This document shows, in pieces, positions 50,074 to 58,888 of a stretch of 64,000 nucleotides of DNA; positions within the stretch are counted from its first letter, which is position 1; each line of letters starts with the position of its first letter. Below the pieces are notes generated by a model that saw only the letters and a program-made list of their open reading frames with translations, searched no databases and was not told the DNA's origin. Made by a program: the position numbers and the translations under genes. The stretch spans positions 1 to 64,000 of the forward strand of contig CAYRVX010000027.1 of the NCBI GenBank assembly GCA_964427875.1. The letters run 5' to 3'. Origin of the DNA: CAYRVX01 sp964427875. Its GTDB lineage: Bacteria > Planctomycetota > Phycisphaerae > SM23-33.

Positions 50074-53000
50074 ATGACTCCGTACATCCTGGGCTTGGAC
50101 CTCGGCAGCAACTCCGTCGGTTGGGCCATGATCGCCCGCAAAGGCAAGACATTCGACGGAGGCAGGAGAATCCTTGCTGGCGCGCGAGTGTTTCCTGAAG
50201 GTGTCGACCTGCTGAACACCAAGAGGGAGAAGCCCCGCGGCCAGGAGAGGCGCCTCGCCCGCGGGCAGAGAAGGCTGCACCAGCGCCGCAGCACACGAAA
50301 GGGCGCACTCCGAGGGATCCTCCGGAAGGCAGGCCTTCTCCCGACGGACAGGGAGGCGCTTTCCGCCGTGCTCTCGGCAGACCCCTACCGCCTCCGTAAG
50401 AGGGCCTTGGACGAGCCGCTCACCGAATACGAGATCGGGCGTGTGCTGGTGCATCTCTGCCAGCGGCGCGGGTTCAAGTCCAATCGCAAGCAACGGGAGA
50501 GCAAAGACGGCCAGGTCGCCAAAGAGACCGCCGCGTTGCAGGCAGACATCGAAGCAGCCGGGGCCCGAACCCTTGGTGAGTACCTGGCGTCCCTGGCAGT
50601 TGAGCCCGGAGACGCCGCACCCCACCGAAGTGCTGCGCTGGAGCGGATCCGCGACCGCTACACGCTTCGATCGATGTTTGAGGAAGAGTTCGCGAAGGTA
50701 TGGAACACGCAGGCGGCCTTCCACCCCGAGCGGCTGACGCACCAGCTCAGGGAAGTGGTCCACGAGCTCATCTTCTACCAGCGGCCGATTACCTGGGACC
50801 AAGCCAGGATCGGGGACTGCGAGCTGGAGTCTGGCGAGAAACGTTGCCCCAGAGCCCACTGGCTTGGCCAGCAGTTCCGAATCCTTCAGGAGATCAACCT
50901 CCTGAAGGTGCTCGACCGGGGCGGGGAAGAGCGCTTGCTTGACGGGGAGGAACGGAAGGCGCTCGCCGAAGCCCTGGCCCCAAGAGCCAAACTCACGTTC
51001 GACCAGATCCGACAGCTTCTGGGCTTCTATGACAGCCAGACGTTCAATCTCGAATCGCTTTCAAAGCGCGACTGTCTCAAAGGTAATGCAATCGAAGCAG
51101 CGCTGCGCAAGAAACCGCTGGGAAGCTGGTACGAGGCCGCCGGCCCCCAGCAGCGCGAGGCGCTCTACGCCGGCTTGGCGGAAATCGAGAACGACGACGA
51201 GCTGCGCCGCCTCGCGCGGGACGAACTGGGCCTCAACGACGCACAGACAGAGAGGCTCATCAAGATAAAGCTCCCGCCCGGGCGGTTTCGTGTATCCCTG
51301 AAGGCCATCCGAAAGATCACGCCTCACCTGGAAGCGGGCTTGATCTACAGCGACGCAAAAGCTGCCGCCGGATACCAACTGGTCAGTGCTGCCCCCACCC
51401 ATGATGTCCTGCCTCCCGTCGACGACACGTTGGAGAACCTGACCAATCCCCTGGTGCATCGCGCCCTGACCGAGACTCGGAAGGTAGTTAATGCCATCGT
51501 CCTGGAATACGGCAAGCCGGCTGAAGTCGTCATCGAGCTCGCGCGGGACATCAAGAACAGCGGTCGGAGGCGGAGAGAGATCTTCTTCGACAATCTCAAG
51601 CACCGCGACGAGAATGAGAAGGCCCGAACGCGGCTGCTGGAGGAGTTCGGCCTGCCTAATCCCTCACGGGATGACATCACCAGATTCAAGCTCTGGGAGG
51701 AGTGCGACAAGACGTGCGTTTATACCGGCCGCACCATCCCAAAGAGCAAGCTCCTCTCCGGGGAAATCCAGATCGAGCACGTCCTTCCCTACTCCCGATC
51801 CCTGGACGATTCGTACATGAACAAGACCCTCTGCTACGTTGATGAGAACCGAAGGCGCAAGGGCAACAAGACCCCCTACGAAGCTTACCACGACACGACC
51901 GAGAACTACGAGGCCGTGCTCCAGCGTGGTCGGTGTCTGCCGTACCCCAAGCGACGGAGATTCACGCAAAAGGACATCGACCTGGACCGATTCGTCGAGA
52001 GGCAACTCAACGACACGCGGTATCTCAGCCGTCTGGCCGTCGCCTACCTTCGGCGCCTCGGGACCGCGGTACGGTCCGTCAAGGGCCTGACCACCAGCGA
52101 ACTGCGACACCAGTGGGGACTGGACGCGATCCTGAGCCCGCTCGCCCCTGCCCAGAAGGCCCGCGACGACCACCGCCACCACGCCGTGGACGCTGCTGTG
52201 ATCGCCATGACTACACGCTCGGCCCTCCAGAAGCTCTCCACGGTCAAGTACAACCCCGTTCCGGCGACGCTTCCCAAGCCCTGGGAAAGCTTCCGCGAGG
52301 ACCTGCAAGAGGTTGTCAACGAGATAAACGTGTCCCATCGCCCGACGAGGAAGCTGGCGGGGAAGCTCCACGAGGACACCAACTACGGCCCTGGCAGCTC
52401 GGACCGCCGGGGTGTCCTGCGGGTCCCTGTGGCCGAGCTGACGTGGAATATGGTCGGCGAGATCCGGGACCGCGTGATTCGGGAGATCGTGCGCGCCGCC
52501 GTCGCCCACGCAGCCACGGAGAAAGGGATCCAGCTCAAAGGCGCCGACAAGGTCTCCAAGGTCCTCGGCGACCGCACGCTCGCCATGGCCTCCGGCGTCC
52601 CCATCCGGAAGCTGCGCATCGAGCGGACGGAGAACACGCTCGTCGCCGTCGCGGCCGACCAGGACGGCCGACCCATCAAGCTCGTCAAGCCCGGCGGGAA
52701 CCATCACCTGGAGATCTACGAGAAGCCCGACGGCACGTGGACCGGCCGCGCCGTCTCCCGCTTCGAGGCGCACCAACGACTGCGGAACGGTCGCCCCGTC
52801 GTCGACCGACATCCGCCCCGCTCGCTCACCTTCCTCATGTCGTTCTGCGTTAACGACATGGCCTGCCTGACCGACCCCAACACGCGGCAGACGCAGCTAT
52901 ACCGCGTTCAGAAAGGTTCCGTCTCTCCGGACACGGGGACCCCGGACGTGTGGTTCCGCCTTCACACCGCCGCAAGGATCGACGACGACAACACCAGGCA

Positions 53001-53091
53001 GCGGTTCCAATCATGGCGGACATTGAAGCAGTGGTGCCCGCAGAAGGTAACCGTGGATCCGTTGGGAAGGATTCACCCCTGCAATGATTAA
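50074..53091 (+). CDS. cas9: Cas9, compact type II-C RNA-guided endonuclease
   Basis: The 1005-residue protein starts at the ATG at 50074 after an AAAGGGGAT ribosome site. RuvC-I is YILGLDLGSNSVGWAMI with Asp9; an Arg-rich bridge helix follows (RRLARGQRRLHQRR). RuvC-II is VVIELARD with Glu488. The HNH domain has CVYTGRTIP and IQIEHVLPYSRSLDDSYMN with catalytic His569. RuvC-III is DDHRHHAVDAAVIAM with His703 and Asp706. The C-terminal part from about residue 800 would contact the PAM. All active-site residues are present, so the nuclease looks functional. It cuts DNA matched by crRNA and tracrRNA. No csn2 or cas4 is present, which fits subtype II-C. cas1 overlaps its end by 8 bp. Confidence 0.97.
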   Translation: MTPYILGLDLGSNSVGWAMIARKGKTFDGGRRILAGARVFPEGVDLLNTKREKPRGQERRLARGQRRLHQRRSTRKGALRGILRKAGLLPTDREALSAVLSADPYRLRKRALDEPLTEYEIGRVLVHLCQRRGFKSNRKQRESKDGQVAKETAALQADIEAAGARTLGEYLASLAVEPGDAAPHRSAALERIRDRYTLRSMFEEEFAKVWNTQAAFHPERLTHQLREVVHELIFYQRPITWDQARIGDCELESGEKRCPRAHWLGQQFRILQEINLLKVLDRGGEERLLDGEERKALAEALAPRAKLTFDQIRQLLGFYDSQTFNLESLSKRDCLKGNAIEAALRKKPLGSWYEAAGPQQREALYAGLAEIENDDELRRLARDELGLNDAQTERLIKIKLPPGRFRVSLKAIRKITPHLEAGLIYSDAKAAAGYQLVSAAPTHDVLPPVDDTLENLTNPLVHRALTETRKVVNAIVLEYGKPAEVVIELARDIKNSGRRRREIFFDNLKHRDENEKARTRLLEEFGLPNPSRDDITRFKLWEECDKTCVYTGRTIPKSKLLSGEIQIEHVLPYSRSLDDSYMNKTLCYVDENRRRKGNKTPYEAYHDTTENYEAVLQRGRCLPYPKRRRFTQKDIDLDRFVERQLNDTRYLSRLAVAYLRRLGTAVRSVKGLTTSELRHQWGLDAILSPLAPAQKARDDHRHHAVDAAVIAMTTRSALQKLSTVKYNPVPATLPKPWESFREDLQEVVNEINVSHRPTRKLAGKLHEDTNYGPGSSDRRGVLRVPVAELTWNMVGEIRDRVIREIVRAAVAHAATEKGIQLKGADKVSKVLGDRTLAMASGVPIRKLRIERTENTLVAVAADQDGRPIKLVKPGGNHHLEIYEKPDGTWTGRAVSRFEAHQRLRNGRPVVDRHPPRSLTFLMSFCVNDMACLTDPNTRQTQLYRVQKGSVSPDTGTPDVWFRLHTAARIDDDNTRQRFQSWRTLKQWCPQKVTVDPLGRIHPCND

Positions 53092-53968
53092 GCGCACAAT
53101 CGAGATCTCCGGGCGAGGAAATCACCTCTACGTCTCGCAGGGCTCGCTGGCCATCCGCCGAGGTCGGGTGGTCGTCGGCACCATTCCGCTGGAGGACATC
53201 GGCCTGCTCATCCTGGACTGTCACGACACCACCTACACCCACTCCGTACTCGCCGAGGTGCTCGCCGCCGGAGCGGCCGTGCTCCCCTGTGGGAGGGACC
53301 ACCTACCGGCGGGCCTGTTCCTCCCGCAGACCAACTCGCTCCAGACCCAGCGCATCCTCAGCCAGGCCGCCGCCGACCTGCCGCTCCGCAAGCGCCTCTG
53401 GAAACAGATCGTCCAGGCCAAGATTCGCCACCAGGCGGCGGCCCTGCGGGCCGAGTCGCCCACGGCGCGGGCGCTTCGCGCGCTCGTCTCGAAGGTCCGT
53501 AGCGGGGACCCGACGAACGTCGAGGCCCAGGCGGCCCGGAAGTACTGGCCGGCACTCCTCGGGCCCGACTTCCGGCGCAGCCCCCGAGGCGACCCGCCCA
53601 ACAACCTCCTGAACTACGGATACATGGTCCTTCGCGCCACGGTCGCGCGCGCGATATGTGCGGCCGGGCTTCATCCCTCGCTCGGCCTGCACCACCACGG
53701 ACGCTCCAATTCGTTCTGTCTGGCCGATGACCTCCTCGAGCCGCTGCGCCCACTCGTGGACCGCAAGGTCCAGGAACTTGCAGCAGCCGGGCGAGAAGAG
53801 CTTGACCGCCAGACCAAGGCCGAGCTCCTCACGCTGCTGACGCAGGAAGTTGAGGTCGCCGGCCTCAAGGGCCCGCTGATGATCGCGCTGGAGCGCATGA
53901 CCGCCTCGCTCGTGCGGTGCTACGCCGGCGAGCAGAAGCTCATGGAACTGCCGAAGCTGTGGAGCTGA
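53084..53968 (+). CDS. cas1: Cas1 spacer integrase
   Basis: A 294-residue protein whose start overlaps the end of cas9 by 8 bp (ATG in ATGATTAA). The fold is the type II Cas1 type: IKRTIEISGRGNHLYVSQGS and PLEDIGLLILDCHDTTYTHS in the beta domain. Metal ligands are Glu147 in PTNVEAQAARKYW, His203-205 in LGLHHHGRSNSF, and Asp215/216 in LADDLLEPLRPL. With Cas2 it inserts new spacers at the array end; in type II systems Cas9 takes part in PAM choice. The gene is coupled to cas2, which overlaps its end by 10 bp. Confidence 0.96.
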   Translation: MIKRTIEISGRGNHLYVSQGSLAIRRGRVVVGTIPLEDIGLLILDCHDTTYTHSVLAEVLAAGAAVLPCGRDHLPAGLFLPQTNSLQTQRILSQAAADLPLRKRLWKQIVQAKIRHQAAALRAESPTARALRALVSKVRSGDPTNVEAQAARKYWPALLGPDFRRSPRGDPPNNLLNYGYMVLRATVARAICAAGLHPSLGLHHHGRSNSFCLADDLLEPLRPLVDRKVQELAAAGREELDRQTKAELLTLLTQEVEVAGLKGPLMIALERMTASLVRCYAGEQKLMELPKLWS

Positions 53969-54288
53969 GCGGATACAAGAGCATGTGGCTGGTTGCCATG
54001 TTCGACCTGCCGACGGACACCGCCGCGTCGCGCAAGGCCTACATGAGATTCCGCAAGATCTTGATAAAAGACGGCTTTACAATGATGCAGTACTCGGTGT
54101 ATATTCGTCACTGCGCCAGCGACGAGAACGCCGATGTCCATGAGGAGCGCGTCGTGGCGCACCTCCCGCCGGACGGCGAGGTCCGCTTGGTGAAGATCAC
54201 GGACAAGCAGTATGAGCGGATGCGTGTTTTCTGGGGAAAAATGCGAAAACCGACGGAGCAGGCACCGCGACAGCTCGAAATGTTCTGA
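53959..54288 (+). CDS. cas2: Cas2 adaptation subunit
   Basis: I use the GTG at 53959, overlapping the cas1 end, because the resulting start (ELSGYKSMWLVAMFDLPTDT) matches the usual type II-C Cas2 N-terminus; an ATG at 53983 is shorter. The 109-residue product has the ferredoxin-like fold with Asp in VAMFDLPTD, then RFRKILIKDGFTMMQYSVYI typical of type II Cas2, and a C-terminal strand VRLVKITDKQYERM. It bridges two Cas1 dimers to hold the prespacer. The gene lies 47 bp from the first repeat of the array. Confidence 0.95.
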   Translation: MELSGYKSMWLVAMFDLPTDTAASRKAYMRFRKILIKDGFTMMQYSVYIRHCASDENADVHEERVVAHLPPDGEVRLVKITDKQYERMRVFWGKMRKPTEQAPRQLEMF

Positions 54289-54335
54289 GCGATATCGCGG
54301 CAACCGCTCCGCCAGCCCACGCTTACGGCCGCACT

Positions 54336-56285
54336 AGTGTAACCAGCCCTGCTCCGGAGTCAATCCACAACTCGCTCGCCGGCCGCGTGCACCTAAACTC
54401 AAGTGTAACCAGCCCTGCTCCGGAGTCAATCCACAACACTTCCCGCTTCTCCCTGTCGTGGGTCTGCAGTGTAACCAGCCCTGCTCCGGAGTCAATCCAC
54501 AACGATTGCGCGGTATGGTCACCTTGGCTCGATAGTGTAACCAGCCCTGCTCCGGAGTCAATCCACAACCCCCGGCCTACTACACGCTGCTGGGCGGAAA
54601 GTGTAACCAGCCCTGCTCCGGAGTCAATCCACAACGCTCGGCGTAGGCGTTGCCGAGGAACTTGAGTGTAACCAGCCCTGCTCCGGAGTCAATCCACAAC
54701 AGAAAGCCCGACGGAAGCATGAAGCCAGTGAGTGTAACCAGCCCTGCTCCGGAGTCAATCCACAACTGCCGTGGGACCCTTACGCGGTGACGAATAAGTG
54801 TAACCAGCCCTGCTCCGGAGTCAATCCACAACCGTCGACGGTCTTGGGGACCTTGACCTTGCAGTGTAACCAGCCCTGCTCCGGAGTCAATCCACAACCG
54901 ATAGAGCTGGTAGCCGCCCTGGCCGGAGAGTGTAACCAGCCCTGCTCCGGAGTCAATCCACAACCGAAATCGCCCGTGGCCCGGGCGACCTGGAAGTGTA
55001 ACCAGCCCTGCTCCGGAGTCAATCCACAACTCCAGGTCCGGGCGCCCGGGCGTGGGGTGCAGTGTAACCAGCCCTGCTCCGGAGTCAATCCACAACTGCG
55101 AACCATGTCGAACAGCGTGCCGGTGAAGTGTAACCAGCCCTGCTCCGGAGTCAATCCACAACATCTCGCGTAACCTGTACGATCAGGCGAAAAGTGTAAC
55201 CAGCCCTGCTCCGGAGTCAATCCACAACACATCAGCCTATGAGATGGTCTACGTGTTCAGTGTAACCAGCCCTGCTCCGGAGTCAATCCACAACTGCAAA
55301 ACTCTACCGATGTAGGTGGAATCAAGTGTAACCAGCCCTGCTCCGGAGTCAATCCACAACTTCACCTCGCAGGTCAACAACTGGCTCAAGAGTGTAACCA
55401 GCCCTGCTCCGGAGTCAATCCACAACCAGCGATCGTCAAACCGCTTCGCCCGGTCGAGTGTAACCAGCCCTGCTCCGGACTCAATCCACAACGGCCCGTC
55501 GTCCTTGGCCATCGCGTCGGCCAGTGTAACCAGCCCTGCTCCGGAGTCAATCCACAACTTCAGGTCCCGCGGGCCGAACGCCGCCGGCAAGTGTAACCAG
55601 CCCTGCTCCGGAGTCAATCCACAACTGCCAGTCATTGGCGATGCTGGTTTCTATCAGTGTAACCAGCCCTGCTCCGGAGTCAATCCACAACTAGGGGCCC
55701 GATCTTCCCTACGATCTCGGACAGTGTAACCAGCCCTGCTCCGGAGTCAATCCACAACGTATTGCGGCACTGGAACTGCCAGGCACCGAGTGTAACCAGC
55801 CCTGCTCCGGAGTCAATCCACAACTGGCGCAGAAGATCTACCGGCTGCTGTATTAGTGTAACCAGCCCTGCTCCGGAGTCAATCCACAACTCGCTCGCCG
55901 GGCGGGTGCAGCGGAAATCGAGTGTAACCAGCCCTGCTCCGGAGTCAATCCACAACTGTCAACGCCGCGGTTCGTCATGACGATCAGTGTAACCAGCCCT
56001 GCTCCGGAGTCAATCCACAACGGCAATCGAGACACGCTCCGAGGCCCTGTGAGTGTAACCAGCCCTGCTCCGGAGTCAAACCACAACCGAGGCAACAGAA
56101 GGCCAGGACAGCCCGGAAGTGTAAGCAGCCCTGCTCCGGAGTCAATCCACAACTACCAGCTAGCCGGAAACTGTGCGGCACATAGTGTAACCAGCCCTGC
56201 TCCGGAGTCAATCCACAACGCTGGTAGTGACCGCACCAACTCGCCCAGAAGTGTAACCAGCCCTGCTCCGGAGTCAATCCACAAC
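54336..56285 (-). CRISPR. Type II-C CRISPR array, 30 repeats and 29 spacers
   Basis: Thirty copies of a 36-bp repeat were placed by reading the sequence, at 65-67 bp spacing. In crRNA sense (minus strand) it begins GTTGTGGATTGACTCCGG and ends GGGCTGGTTACACT. Spacers are 29-31 bp, mostly 30, and differ from each other except for one related pair (54372-54401 and 55891-55920). Three repeats carry single-base variants: 55457-55492, 56052-56087 and 56118-56153. The tracrRNA anti-repeat fixes transcription on the minus strand, towards cas2. The repeat ends in TTACACT, similar to the promoter-bearing repeats of other type II-C arrays. Confidence 0.98.
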
Positions 56286-56328
56286 CCGGCGCAATCTTAG
56301 GGCCCGCGCATAAATAACCTGGACGACT

Positions 56329-57894
56329 TCACCGGGGACGGCGCGGGCCAATAGTGTAGTTCCAATCGCCGTGGAACTCATGTGGTGTTAGGCGGACCTG
56401 AGCCAGTTCGTCGTCGCTGACCTTGATCGCCAGGTCATAGTGGTTGGTGTCCAAGGCGGCCTTGACGATCAGGCCCGTCCGCGTGGTGCTGTTGGCGATC
56501 AGCGGCGTTCCCGGACAAACCCGGTGCCACTGGATACTGTCCGGGCTCCACGCCAGCTCGACGTGCTGCCGGGAGGCGACCGTGTCGAACAGGCCGATGA
56601 GCCCCACGTAGACGCCGGCGTGGCGGAACACGGGCATGTCGTGAATCTGTAGATCGGTGTTGAGGCCCTTCAGAACGACCTTCGCTTCCGACCAATTGAT
56701 GAAGTCCGGCGATTCGCTCCTGGACTCCATGCGATACCTGCCGCTCCTGCCCCCGTAGCGTTTGTTCTTCGCTCCTGTGCCTCCCCAGTGGCGCGTGAAG
56801 AGCACGTACTTGCGAAGCGCCGGGTCCCAGAATACGCAGTTGTACGTGTCGCCGTGGTCCAGGCCCCGCAGCTTCTGCACCTTCCAGCGAAGGCCGTCTG
56901 GAGAGAACCATACGAGCATGTGCCCACGGAATGGATGTATTGCCTTATAGCGCTTTTGTGGATCGCTCTCGTGCAGGTCCTTGATGACCCCCGCGCCATG
57001 CTCGGCGCGCAGAACGAGATTGTTCCGCTTGCTGCCCTGAAACTCGACGACGCCCAGCTCGGGCTTCTTCCAGTGGATGCCGTCCTTGGAGACGGCGTAG
57101 CACACGCCGAATCCCCGATCACGACTCTCCGTCCAATTGCGCCACGCCCGCTTCTCCCGCGGCGCCTTGATCCAGCTCTCCTGGCTGGCCTGGATGAAGA
57201 TACTGTACCAGCACTTGTAGATCCTGTCCTCCTGGTCGTAGATGACGCTGAGATACGGATTGTCGAAACGCGGTTCCCACGGCTTGTCCTCCTTGAACAA
57301 GGGGTTGTTCTTGTCTTTGCGAACGGCGCCGAGGGTAAGCTTCGCGTTGTTGGTGCTCTCGATGATGCGGGAATCGAGGAGCAGGTACCGGTCGCGATTC
57401 AGGTCAATGGTGGATTGCTTCATTGCCTCAGTGGCCCTTCCTTTGGGTTTGCCGAGAGATTCCAGGGCCTGCTGAGCGAACTGTCGCGTGTCGGCGGCGC
57501 CGTCGGCAAGCGTTCTCCGCAGCGGTCCGACAGCGGGTTCCAGCAACGCCTTGTTTCTGATTGCTGACGCAATGCGAGCCGGCGCTTCGGCCGATTCTTC
57601 GCGCACCTCTCCTTCCTTGTCAGAGAGCCCCTTGATCAGGACGGCGATTGCTGACTTCACGGCGGCATCATTCCTGACGCGAGACGCGATGACTCCCAGC
57701 GCCTTGGCCGTCTCGTCGCGGACCCGCGGATCCGGATCGCCGAGCCTGCTAAGATGGTCGGAGACCTGCTCCTCGTGAGATGGCGTGCGTCGAGACTGCC
57801 CAATGGCCACGTTGCAGCAAACGACCACGCCGAACAGGGCCATTGCCGCGACGCTCAAGCTCACGTGGGCTTTCCTGTTCTGCACATTCAGCAT
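56329..57894 (-). CDS. Secreted HEAT-repeat plus five-bladed propeller (GH32/GH43-like) protein
   Basis: From the internal ATG at 57894 the product has 521 residues with its own signal peptide (HVSLSVAAMALFGVVVCCNV). Residues about 45-140 are HEAT-like helices (LGDPDPRVRDETAKALGVIA, then LIKGLSDKEGEVREESAEAP). From residue 170 a five-bladed propeller follows, starting DLNRDRYLLLDSRIIESTNN; later strands carry VCYAVSKDGIHWKKPELGVV and DHGDTYNCVFWDPALRKYVL. Such proteins resemble GH32/GH43/GH130-like sugar hydrolases; no active-site triad was identified. The frame stays open upstream into a truncated DUF1080 gene, so a longer chimeric product from 58347 is also possible. The array ends 43 bp downstream. 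Confidence 0.7.
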   Translation of the reverse strand: MLNVQNRKAHVSLSVAAMALFGVVVCCNVAIGQSRRTPSHEEQVSDHLSRLGDPDPRVRDETAKALGVIASRVRNDAAVKSAIAVLIKGLSDKEGEVREESAEAPARIASAIRNKALLEPAVGPLRRTLADGAADTRQFAQQALESLGKPKGRATEAMKQSTIDLNRDRYLLLDSRIIESTNNAKLTLGAVRKDKNNPLFKEDKPWEPRFDNPYLSVIYDQEDRIYKCWYSIFIQASQESWIKAPREKRAWRNWTESRDRGFGVCYAVSKDGIHWKKPELGVVEFQGSKRNNLVLRAEHGAGVIKDLHESDPQKRYKAIHPFRGHMLVWFSPDGLRWKVQKLRGLDHGDTYNCVFWDPALRKYVLFTRHWGGTGAKNKRYGGRSGRYRMESRSESPDFINWSEAKVVLKGLNTDLQIHDMPVFRHAGVYVGLIGLFDTVASRQHVELAWSPDSIQWHRVCPGTPLIANSTTRTGLIVKAALDTNHYDLAIKVSDDELAQVRLTPHEFHGDWNYTIGPRRPR

Positions 57895-57929
57895 CGTATT
57901 CGCCACTTCTGCTCCTATTGAACCTGGAA

Positions 57930-58347
57930 TGCATAAAGGACCAATGCCGACGTGGCCGAGGTCCGCGTGGTAGCCCTCGAAAGGGCGCTTGCCGCTCCGG
58001 TCGGGTTGACTGCGGATTTCGACTCCGGTGTTGCCTTTGCCCGGCAGGCGATAGCGCAGCTTGAGCTCGAAGTCAGTAAGATGTTCATCCTTCCAGACGA
58101 GGTAGGACAGCCGGTCGGCGCTGCCGCGCCCGACGATCGCTCCGTCGCGAACAGCCCAGTCCGACGCACTGTCCCTTGGCACCGCGTGCCAGCCGGCGAG
58201 CGTCTTGCCGTCGAAGAGGGAGACGAAGCTGTCGCCCGCCGATCGTCCGGGGCGTTTGGGCTCCTGCTCCCCGCAGATTGCAGCACGAGAGCAGATAGCG
58301 CCCAGCCAGACAGCGAACAGCATCCTGCGCCACGGACGGGATCGCAT
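57930..58347 (-). pseudogene. Truncated DUF1080 (3-keto-disaccharide hydrolase-like) gene
   Basis: The ATG at 58347 starts a signal peptide (MLFAVWLGAICSRAAI) and then the DUF1080 opening: FVSLFDGKTLAGWHAV, DWAVRDGAIVGRG and KLRYRLPGKGNTGVEIRSQ, then EGYHADLGH. The second half of the beta-sandwich is lost around residue 130, and the frame runs without a stop into the signal peptide of the next gene. This looks like a deletion joining two secreted-protein genes. DUF1080 proteins hydrolyse 3-keto-glycosides in planctomycetes; this remnant is probably not functional alone. Confidence 0.65.
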
Positions 58348-58539
58348 TGCCGTGTCCTTCTGCCTTCAGGCATTGCCACGCACGTGCACGGGCACTATCG
58401 TAGGCCACAAGAGTAACGCTGTCCACCTTCCGGCAAGGCGGAGTTACAGCCGGAGCGCTGACCGATTCCTCCGTGCGAATGGAGCTTGTTCGGCGGGCCG
58501 AGACAATCGGCCGGGCCACGCGCGTGCAGGAGCAGAACC

Positions 58540-58780
58540 ATGTCACTGCGCACGCGCCGGCAGTTCCTGGGAGACTCGATCCCGGCAGCCGGGGGGCGCC
58601 CACGCCGGCGCCTTTGCGAAGCACGAAGGCTGCGACCAGGTGGCCGTTTTCGACGCCGACAAGGCGCGGGCGGAGAGGGCGGCCGCCGCGGCCTCGCACC
58701 AGACCGGCCGGAAGGTCCGGCTCACCGTGAGCGCCAGCCCTCTTTGCCGTGCCAGTCGCCCGGGGAGTATACTGTAGGCA
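58540..58780 (+). pseudogene. Internally deleted Gfo/Idh/MocA oxidoreductase relic
   Basis: The ATG at 58540 begins a twin-arginine signal (SLRTRRQFLGDS). After about 18 codons a different frame continues with GGAHAGAFAKHEGCDQVAVF and DADKARAERAAAAASHQTG, the part of Gfo/Idh/MocA proteins just after the nucleotide-binding loop. The intervening bases are deleted with a frameshift, and nothing of the C-terminal domain remains. It is not functional. Confidence 0.6.
58744..58773 (+). promoter_or_regulatory. Sigma70-like promoter for the HzsA-like gene
   Basis: TTGCCG (58744-58749), an 18-bp spacer and TATACT (58768-58773). The gene starts at 58889, so the leader would be about 110 nt. It lies inside the tail of the Gfo/Idh/MocA relic. 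Confidence 0.45.
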
Positions 58781-58888
58781 ACGAGCCACATCACGGTACG
58801 CAGTGGCCCCTCTCGCGGCGCGGACGATCCCTGCGTCTCAGGGCTTGTGTGAGCGAAACATCTCGAGTCAGTAAGGAGCCTGGAAGGT

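Noticed and set aside
54336..56285. Repetitive open reading frames across the array (repeated WIDSGAGLVTL or GLTPEQGWLH peptides)
   Set aside because: They arise from translating the 36-bp CRISPR repeat. They are not proteins.
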